Below, piece after piece: positions 58,384 to 64,000 of a stretch of 64,000 nucleotides of DNA. The position numbers were made by a program, and so were the translations under genes. The DNA lies in assembly GCF_000755285.1 (NCBI RefSeq), contig NZ_BBMK01000001.1:806001-870000 (forward strand). The letters run 5' to 3'. Numbering within the stretch: the stretch's first letter is position 1; the number at the start of each line of letters is the position of its first letter. The notes beneath the pieces were generated by a model. It saw nothing but the letters and a program-made list of their open reading frames with translations, ran no database searches and was not told the DNA's origin. Origin of the DNA: Nonlabens ulvanivorans. Its GTDB lineage: Bacteria > Bacteroidota > Bacteroidia > Flavobacteriales > Flavobacteriaceae.

Positions 58384-58827
58384 TTAACTTTTTTTAATGG
58401 CTTTAGTTTTTTCAATCTTTTTTAATTCAGATTCTATAAACTCTTCACAGTAAGCTTGAATTTTCTTTCTCGCTTTTGCGAATGCACCTTCATCACCATT
58501 ATTAAGATCTTCAATATTTGAAATAGGGAATTCTATAATACTAGCTTTATCAGAAATCGAGTCCGGTATGTGACTAGCTATATCTTCTCCTATAGTGATG
58601 ATATAGTCAAATGATATTTTTTTATAGTCGTTGATATGATTAGAAGAATAATCAGATATGTCTATGCCAACTACATCCATACTGTCTATAACTGTAGTAT
58701 GTATCTCTTCTGGCTCTAAACCAGCACTATAAATTTGAGCACGTTCATTGGTAAAATAATCCATAAACCCATGTGCCATTTGACCAGCCGTGGCGTTAGA
58801 TATAGAAAGAACTAGTATATGAAGCAT
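58384..58827 (-). CDS. Low-molecular-weight phosphatase-fold protein lacking the catalytic Cys and Arg
   Basis: 147 residues with the start of a low-molecular-weight tyrosine phosphatase/arsenate reductase (HILVLSISNATAGQMAHGFMDYF...IYSAGLEP). In active members the loop is Cys-x5-Arg; here Ser8 and Ala14 take the places of Cys and Arg. The C-terminal general-acid Asp-Pro is also not seen (IIEFPISNIEDL). The fold looks retained (FDYIITIGEDIASHIPD), so it may be a binding-only pseudophosphatase. The codons at the loop are clear and no indel would restore the motif. Poly-A tracts at the 3' end leave the last residues uncertain. Confidence 0.75.
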   Translation of the reverse strand: MLHILVLSISNATAGQMAHGFMDYFTNERAQIYSAGLEPEEIHTTVIDSMDVVGIDISDYSSNHINDYKKISFDYIITIGEDIASHIPDSISDKASIIEFPISNIEDLNNGDEGAFAKARKKIQAYCEEFIESELKKIEKTKAIKKS

Positions 58828-58959
58828 TGAGGATTCACTAGATTAGTAATAAGTACTAGGTTAATGTTAAGTCAAAGTTAAGACGACTATTTATGTTACA
58901 CAATAAATACTTTAAACCTTAACATTAAAGTTGTTAAGACGTTGTTTGTTAGTTAGTTG

Positions 58960-59334
58960 TTAAAACCATGGTTTTTTATTAGCCTGATAGGTTTGATAGA
59001 ATTCTTCTTCAGATTTTGTAAGATATATAACACCTTCAATGATACCTATTATACCAGCACCACCACAAGTTAAGATTCCAGCTATAAGAAGTATGATGCC
59101 TTCTTTATTATAACCTAGAACAAATTTATGTATTCCTAAATAACCGAAGAATATGCCTAATACTCCAGCAAGTATTCTTTTATTGTTAGTGTCTTTAGTA
59201 AAATTATCATATTCTCTCTTGAAATCATCTGCAGCATTTGAAGCAGCTTCTTTTGCCTCTTCAAAACTCTCTTTGGCAGCCTCTTTTGCACTGTTAAAAC
59301 TATCTTTTGTACTATCGTATCCATGATCGCTCAT
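58960..59334 (-). CDS. TM2 domain membrane protein
   Basis: 124 residues. The first 50 are helical and Ala/Glu/Lys-rich (FNSAKEAAKESFEEAKEAASNAADDFKREYDNF), like apolipoprotein or late-embryogenesis repeats. A TM2 domain follows: NNKRILAGVLGIFFGYLGIHKFVLGYNKEGIILLIAGILTCGGAGIIGIIEGVIYL, two helices joined by a short loop. TM2 proteins are of unknown function in bacteria. Confidence 0.82.
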   Translation of the reverse strand: MSDHGYDSTKDSFNSAKEAAKESFEEAKEAASNAADDFKREYDNFTKDTNNKRILAGVLGIFFGYLGIHKFVLGYNKEGIILLIAGILTCGGAGIIGIIEGVIYLTKSEEEFYQTYQANKKPWF

Positions 59335-59362
59335 ACTTTTTTAATTTAAAGGTATTAATGTT

Positions 59363-59752
59363 CTATTTTTCAAATAACTCTTCATTAGCAGGTTCCCAAA
59401 GTTCAACTTTACGACCATCTATATCTATAATCCAACCAAATTTTCCGTAATCAAACTCTTCTATTGCTCCAGCGATTTGAACACCTGATTTTTTTAATTG
59501 TTCCATTAGGCTAACTAGATCATCAACACGATAATTAATCATAAATTCTTGATCACCTGGATTAAAGTATGTGCTGTCTTTCTTAAAAGGACTCCATTGT
59601 TGAGAGGCTTTTTCTTTAGTAGGGCCAGTCCAGAAGGTACAGCCATAATCATCTACTGGTAAGCCTAGGTGTTCTTGATACCATGCTTTAGTGGCAGCAA
59701 CATCTGCACATTTGAAAAAAACGCCTCCTATACCTGTTACTTTTGCTTTCAT
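59363..59752 (-). CDS. Glyoxalase/VOC superfamily protein
   Basis: 129 residues with the beta-alpha-beta-beta-beta VOC fold: GIGGVFFKCADVAATKAWYQEHLGLPVDDYG and, near the end, WIIDIDGRKVELWEPANEE with the typical metal-ligand Glu. The exact reaction is unknown; VOC proteins include dioxygenases, glyoxalase I and resistance proteins. It starts two bases after the upstream dehydrogenase stop, so they form an operon. Confidence 0.83.
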   Translation of the reverse strand: MKAKVTGIGGVFFKCADVAATKAWYQEHLGLPVDDYGCTFWTGPTKEKASQQWSPFKKDSTYFNPGDQEFMINYRVDDLVSLMEQLKKSGVQIAGAIEEFDYGKFGWIIDIDGRKVELWEPANEELFEK

Positions 59753-59754
59753 AA

Positions 59755-60687
59755 TTAGTGGTTCTTAATGATTTTACTTGCGATAACATGTGCAAGTTTA
59801 TATTTGGACTCGACGGTCCAGCCAGCGACGTGTGGACTCAATAAAACATTATCCATCTTTAACAGCTTTTTAAAAGGTAAAGGCATCTCACTATCAAATA
59901 AGGATGTAAAAGAACTTTTTTCATATTCTAAAACATCTAATCCAGCACCTTTTATTTTACCCAATTCAAGTGCATTAACTAGGTCTGCTATAATAACGGA
60001 TTTACCTCTAGCTGTATTGATAAGGTAAAATGGTTTTTTAAATCCAGCTATAAACTCTTTATTAACCATTCCGGTCGTTAAGTCTGTTTGAGGTGTATGC
60101 AAACTCAATACGTCTGCCTGAGATTGTAATTCTTTTAAAGGTACTTGCGTGGCGTTCTCATCTTCTATTCCTTTTATAAGATCATAAAAAATGACTTTAC
60201 AATCAAAACCAGATAGCTTTCTAGCAAATGATTTTCCCATATTACCATAACCTATCAATCCAACAGTTTTCCCTTCTAGTTCTATACCGCGATTCTCTTC
60301 TCTTAACCATTTACCATTACGCACTTGTTGATCTGCTCTATTCATATGATTGAATAGGGATAATAACATGCCTAATGCATGTTCACCTACCGCATTGCGA
60401 TTACCTTCAGGAGCATTGTAGCATGCGATATTAAGCTCTCGGGCGACATCTAGATCTATGTTTTCTAATCCAGCACCTACACGACCAAGAAATTTTAATT
60501 TTATAGCAGCTTTTAAAAAGTCCTTGTCAATAGGGAATCTACTGCGCACAATAAGACCATCATAATCACTTATAACTTTTAAGATATTTTCTTTTGAAGA
60601 TGTGTAATCGTGGTGATTAGTATAACCAGCATCTTCTAGCATGGTGGCAAGAATATCATGATTAGAGTCTAGGTGCAGTACTTTCAT
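59755..60687 (-). CDS. D-isomer-specific 2-hydroxyacid dehydrogenase
   Basis: 310 residues, two Rossmann domains. NAD-binding motif GLIGYGNMGKSFA near residue 145, catalytic Arg in NTARGKSVI, Glu in the following GLDVLEYE and His in SPHVAGWT, as in the D-lactate/phosphoglycerate dehydrogenase family. It has no ACT domain, so it is more likely a short 3-phosphoglycerate or general 2-hydroxyacid dehydrogenase. Co-transcribed with the VOC gene. Confidence 0.87.
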   Translation of the reverse strand: MKVLHLDSNHDILATMLEDAGYTNHHDYTSSKENILKVISDYDGLIVRSRFPIDKDFLKAAIKLKFLGRVGAGLENIDLDVARELNIACYNAPEGNRNAVGEHALGMLLSLFNHMNRADQQVRNGKWLREENRGIELEGKTVGLIGYGNMGKSFARKLSGFDCKVIFYDLIKGIEDENATQVPLKELQSQADVLSLHTPQTDLTTGMVNKEFIAGFKKPFYLINTARGKSVIIADLVNALELGKIKGAGLDVLEYEKSSFTSLFDSEMPLPFKKLLKMDNVLLSPHVAGWTVESKYKLAHVIASKIIKNH

Positions 60688-60705
60688 CGTTTAAAAATAA
60701 ATTTA

Positions 60706-61182
60706 TTAATAATCTATCATATTCAATTCTTGTTCAAAATCGTATTGTAAATCCTCATGCAAGGTACTTATGCGCACTTTGATGAGAACAATCTGTCGTG
60801 TACAAATGTCTCTCAATACTTTACTTTGTGAGTAATAGGGTTGAAAGTCTTGAAGTAATTTACAAAAATGGATGAGTACAGCCACTTCTGTCTCTTTATT
60901 ACCAGAGTACCTTATAAACTTTTTTGCATCTTTTAAAACCTTACGTATTCCTTTTTTTGCATAGTAAATATTACGTGTATTAACAGATAGGAATTGTTCA
61001 TCTAGATTTGCCTTTACACTATCTACATAATCATCTTCATGATGCGCTTCAAAGAGTAAATAAGTGAGTAGTTCTTTATTCTCTTTTTTGAAACGTGATA
61101 AGCGCAGGACGATTTCCATGAGCTCTTTTTCGTCCTTGTATTTAAGTTCGTCTTTGAGTTCTTTAACGCTGGCCGTTTTCAT
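60706..61182 (-). CDS. Helical protein of unknown function
   Basis: 158 residues, predicted all-alpha, charged, without signal peptide or membrane segment (KELKDELKYKDEKELMEIVLRLSRFKKENKELLTYLLFEAHH...). I do not recognise a family. It lies between the dehydrogenase gene and a palindrome copy, 40 bases from mgtE, all on the same strand. Confidence 0.68.
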   Translation of the reverse strand: MKTASVKELKDELKYKDEKELMEIVLRLSRFKKENKELLTYLLFEAHHEDDYVDSVKANLDEQFLSVNTRNIYYAKKGIRKVLKDAKKFIRYSGNKETEVAVLIHFCKLLQDFQPYYSQSKVLRDICTRQIVLIKVRISTLHEDLQYDFEQELNMIDY

Positions 61183-61203
61183 GTAGTTGTTTGATGTTAT
61201 ATA

Positions 61204-61219
61204 CGCTTTCGCGAAAGCG
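61204..61219. repeat. Iterated palindrome, perfect copy, intergenic
   Basis: Exact CGCTTTCGCGAAAGCG with flanking A and T, just beyond the mgtE stop codon. Confidence 0.95.
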
Positions 61220-61224
61220 TAATT

Positions 61225-62574
61225 CTAAATACCTATGATAGCCTTTGCAATCAAAAAGTATATCAATATACCAAATATATCATTACTAGTTGTAATAAAT
61301 GGGCCAGTTGCAAGTGCTGGATCAATACCTCTTTTATGTAATGCTAGAGGAACAAAAGTACCAACTAAACCTGCCACGATTATCACTGCAAATAGAGAGG
61401 TTGATATTGCTAGTGAGGTTAAGAATTCACGCTCAGCAAAATAAGTATAAGCAAATAATAAAATCGCTAGAATAACACCATTGAGCATGGCTAGTAATAT
61501 TTCTTTTAATAATCGATTTCCTATACTACCTTTTAAGTCATCATTTGCAATACCTTGAACGATTATCGCGCTGGACTGTACACCTACATTGCCGGCCATA
61601 GCGGCTATAAGAGGTGTGAATAAGAATAGTACGGCATATTCTTTAATCAGGTGCTCAAAGCCACCCATAATAGCTGCAGCACCTATTCCACCTACTAGTC
61701 CTAGAACTAACCATGGTAATCGCGCTTTGGTCAAATCCCAGATGCTATCATTTGCCTCAACGTCCTGCGAAATACCACTGGCGAGTTGATAATCCTTTTC
61801 AGCTTCTTCTGTTATAAAATCTACTATATCATCTATGGTCACACGACCTACTAATCGGTCTAATTCATCTACAACAGGTATTGCTTCTAGGTCATACTTA
61901 CGCATGATACGAGATACTTCTTCTCCAGATGTTTTAACGGTAACATAATCTACCTTGGGCTTACACACATCTTTTATAGGTGTGCTTTCGGGACTGGTTA
62001 GTAGATCTTTAAGTGATAGTCGTCCTTTTAATTTATCATTATTATCCACTACATAGATAGAGTGTACACGTGTTACATTCTCAGCTTGTGCGCGCATCTC
62101 GCTTACACAACCTGTAACGGTCCAGTTCTCGTTTACCTTAACGAGTTCTTTTGCCATTAATCCACCAGCACTGTTTTCCTCATAGCGCAAGAGATCTACG
62201 ATATCTTCTGCATGTTGTTCGTCTATCAGTTCAGAGATGACCTCTTTTGCAATATTGTCAGGAAGCTCATTAAGGATATCTGCCGCATCATCAGTGTCCA
62301 TTTCCTCAAGCTCATCTGCGATTTCTTTAGGAGAAAGAGCGTTAAGAATTCGATCTCGCTGGTCCTCATCTAGCTCCATAAGAGCTTCACTGGTTTTCTC
62401 AGAGTCGAGTAACTTGACGATATAAACGGCTTGCTCAAGATTGAGCTCGTCTATAATCTCTGCAATATCAGCAAAGTGTAATTCTTCAAGAATGTGTTCT
62501 AGTTGAGCGCTATTATCGCTTTCAATAAGCGTGCGTATTTCTTCTAGAAAATCTTTGGTGATATTGAACTGCAT
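61225..62574 (-). CDS. mgtE: MgtE family magnesium transporter
   Basis: 449 residues from ATG at 62574 (MQFNITKDFLEEI). The N-terminal MgtE domain is acidic and superhelical (LNALSPKEIADELEEMDTDDAADILNEL), followed by two CBS domains (IYVVDNNDKLKGRLSLKDLL; KYDLEAIPVVDELDRLVGRVTIDDIVD) and five membrane helices (from about 315), with the pore segment FTPLIAAMAGNVGVQSSAIIVQGI. Cytosolic magnesium binding between the domains closes the channel in characterised MgtE. An in-frame extension to 62667 is not needed. rsmA lies 180 bases upstream, a common pairing in flavobacteria. Confidence 0.93.
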   Translation of the reverse strand: MQFNITKDFLEEIRTLIESDNSAQLEHILEELHFADIAEIIDELNLEQAVYIVKLLDSEKTSEALMELDEDQRDRILNALSPKEIADELEEMDTDDAADILNELPDNIAKEVISELIDEQHAEDIVDLLRYEENSAGGLMAKELVKVNENWTVTGCVSEMRAQAENVTRVHSIYVVDNNDKLKGRLSLKDLLTSPESTPIKDVCKPKVDYVTVKTSGEEVSRIMRKYDLEAIPVVDELDRLVGRVTIDDIVDFITEEAEKDYQLASGISQDVEANDSIWDLTKARLPWLVLGLVGGIGAAAIMGGFEHLIKEYAVLFLFTPLIAAMAGNVGVQSSAIIVQGIANDDLKGSIGNRLLKEILLAMLNGVILAILLFAYTYFAEREFLTSLAISTSLFAVIIVAGLVGTFVPLALHKRGIDPALATGPFITTSNDIFGILIYFLIAKAIIGI

Positions 62575-62751
62575 GATGTATGAACTTGCTGCAAATATAA
62601 AGGTTATAGGTTTTGAAAGCGAACTTGAAGTAGATCTGACACTGAACATTGTTTCTAACAAATTCAACTTCTATAGTTCTATCTTTATTAGCCGGTTTAT
62701 GTTTCCATAAACAGATTAATGATGTCTTAGATATAAACTCAATTAGAAATC

Positions 62752-63594
62752 TTACAACTTCTCAATTTGTGTAGCTAACTCAACAAAGGCATCTACACTT
62801 ATTTGTTCTGGACGTAAGTTAAAGATTTCTTTTTCTCTCATCTCATCAGGTAAGTTCATTGTTTTTAATGAGTTTCTCAATGTTTTACGACGTTGCTGGA
62901 ATGCAAGTTTTACGACTTGCCTTAAAATAGAGTAGGAGCATGTGAGATTGTCATAATTATCTCTACGTTTTAAGAATAAAACACCGCTGTCTACTCTTGG
63001 TGGTGGATCAAATACTTCTGGTCCTACTGTAAAAGAATACTCTGCTTCATAATAAGCTTGTGCTAGAACAGATAATATTCCATAGGTTTTTGAGCCATGA
63101 GGTGCACAAATGCGCTGGGCAACTTCTTTTTGAAACATACCACCAAATTCAGGGATTTGTTCTCTGTTTTCTATGGTTTTAAATACAATCTGCGTACTGA
63201 TATTATATGGGAAATTTCCAATTATCGCAAAAGACTGATTTCCATAAATTTCTTTCAAATCTTTCTTTAAGAAATCTGCTTCTATAACTTGAAATGTTTG
63301 ATCATTGACAATCTTTACATGTTCAAGAGGGAAGCTGTGCTTAAGATAAATCACCGATTCACTATCTAACTCTAGTGCCGTTACCTTCATGTTTTTGCGT
63401 ATCACATGTTTAGTAAGCACACCAGTTCCAGGACCTATTTCTAGAATTTGGTCATAACCTTCATAGCTTAACACCTCGGCAATGCGTAGGGCTACATCTT
63501 CATCTTTAAGAAAGTGTTGTCCTAGATGTTTTTTTGCGGTAACGCCTTTATCGCTTCCTTTATGAGATGATTTATGTTTGTTGTATTTGGCCAA
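62752..63594 (-). CDS. rsmA: 16S rRNA dimethyladenosine transferase RsmA (KsgA)
   Basis: 280 residues. The SAM-binding motif [15 protein letters not shown] (about 50-65), catalytic [10 protein letters not shown] (IV motif N-x-P-Y) and the C-terminal helical domain fit RsmA, which dimethylates two adjacent adenosines near the 3' end of 16S rRNA, a late step of 30S assembly. The Lys/His-rich first 20 residues ([15 protein letters not shown]) are a basic extension common in Bacteroidetes homologues. The frame is intact. Confidence 0.94.
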   Translation of the reverse strand: MAKYNKHKSSHKGSDKGVTAKKHLGQHFLKDEDVALRIAEVLSYEGYDQILEIGPGTGVLTKHVIRKNMKVTALELDSESVIYLKHSFPLEHVKIVNDQTFQVIEADFLKKDLKEIYGNQSFAIIGNFPYNISTQIVFKTIENREQIPEFGGMFQKEVAQRICAPHGSKTYGILSVLAQAYYEAEYSFTVGPEVFDPPPRVDSGVLFLKRRDNYDNLTCSYSILRQVVKLAFQQRRKTLRNSLKTMNLPDEMREKEIFNLRPEQISVDAFVELATQIEKL

Positions 63595-63634
63595 TTGCTA
63601 GTGTTTATTTTCAGTATTAGATGTAAAATTAAAC

Positions 63635-63967
63635 CTAATTTAAATTAGTGTGCACGGTATATTCATCGAGTACATCTAATTCTGTACGGAATGAAAGGAC
63701 ATTATTGCCCCCCCATTTATCTAATCCTGTTTTACGTAATGTTTCTGCATGGTTTGCATAGTAGGTTTCTAAAGTTTCTCTACTTATAGCTTTATACTGT
63801 ATAGAAAAAGTGCTAGATCCATCTTGCTCTTCTACAAGGACGCGTGTTAATTTTGCATCTTTGAAAAGACCAGTCCCTAATACATGCGCAATATGTTCAC
63901 GTATCCATTCTAACCATTCCTCTTCTAAATGACTTGCCATATTGCAAGTCACATTATATATAACCAT
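63635..63967 (-). CDS. DUF4286 family protein
   Basis: 110 residues from ATG at 63967 (MVIYNVTCNMASHLEEEWLEWIREHI). The pattern fits DUF4286, a small ferredoxin-like fold family of unknown function found next to rsmA in Bacteroidetes. A G7 tract at 63708-63714 gives KWGGNNVLSF, where I expect a single Gly. The frame is open to the window end at 64000, but the upstream part is probably leader sequence. Confidence 0.78.
   Translation of the reverse strand: MVIYNVTCNMASHLEEEWLEWIREHIAHVLGTGLFKDAKLTRVLVEEQDGSSTFSIQYKAISRETLETYYANHAETLRKTGLDKWGGNNVLSFRTELDVLDEYTVHTNLN
63708..63714. repeat. G7 tract (C7 on plus) in the DUF4286 gene
   Basis: Exactly seven G, read TGG GGG GGC as Trp-Gly-Gly. The frame is kept. 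Confidence 0.9.
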
Positions 63968-64000
63968 AATTAAATTTTTAAAAAGCACTGAGGTTTTCAT

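Noticed and set aside
58468-58486. CGCTTTTGCGAATGCA in the pseudophosphatase gene as a palindrome copy
   Set aside because: It encodes AFAKARK, similar to the AFAKA reading, but several bases differ. Left out of the count.

Overview
This 64 kb window is AT-rich, densely coded chromosomal DNA from a member of the Bacteroidetes, most likely a marine Flavobacteriaceae close to Nonlabens or Dokdonia. The evidence is a long Oar-type TonB-dependent receptor, a type IX secretion C-terminal sorting domain, promoters of the TTG-N17/18-TAnnTTTG type, SDR-type threonine dehydrogenase, CarboxypepD_reg-like proteins and the ileS-dksA-lspA neighbourhood. No rRNA, tRNA, CRISPR array, insertion sequence or prophage was recognised.

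Layout. 1-5 kb: flavin disulfide oxidoreductase (cut by the window edge) and mfd. 5-12 kb: Oar-type receptor, pgi, an M23 peptidase and tryptophan 2,3-dioxygenase. 12-20 kb: DUF3108 protein, homogentisate dioxygenase, outer-membrane patatin, uvrC, trxA. 20-25 kb: CBS protein, a 32-codon basic peptide, PhoD-like phosphatase, and a compact operon of retropepsin-like protease, RimK-type ligase, M14 deacylase and 5-formyltetrahydrofolate cyclo-ligase. 25-32 kb: sensor kinase and response regulator, then lspA, dksA and ileS. 32-39 kb: an M48-like metalloprotease overlapping a roughly 1,820-residue DUF4011 helicase-nuclease-WGR protein, a likely defence or genome-maintenance unit. 39-46 kb: the ligase-associated DNA repair set (exonuclease, ATP-dependent ligase, Lhr-type helicase) with a secreted amidohydrolase lying inside it. 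46-49 kb: two lipoproteins, threonine dehydrogenase, TerB-like protein. 49-52.5 kb: a tightly coupled four-gene operon of coiled-coil protein, longin/roadblock-like protein, Ras-like GTPase and a hybrid kinase whose receiver lacks its phosphorylatable Asp. 52.5-64 kb: fbp, aspartokinase, an OlsF-like double acyltransferase, a phosphatase-fold protein without its catalytic Cys and Arg, a 2-hydroxyacid dehydrogenase, mgtE and rsmA.

Two window-wide signals cut across the genes. First, a perfect palindrome, CGCTTTCGCGAAAGCG, occurs ten times exactly and four more times nearly exactly, half between genes and half inside genes where it is read in all three possible frames; it behaves like a highly iterated palindrome family. 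Second, thirteen otherwise well conserved genes carry 18 single-base indels, and tracts of four G are lengthened to exactly five (frame broken) or exactly seven (one extra Gly, frame kept). The first class looks like uncorrected consensus error; the second is odd enough to deserve read-level checking. Where a gene is split by such an indel, one feature is given for the whole gene and the break position is stated.
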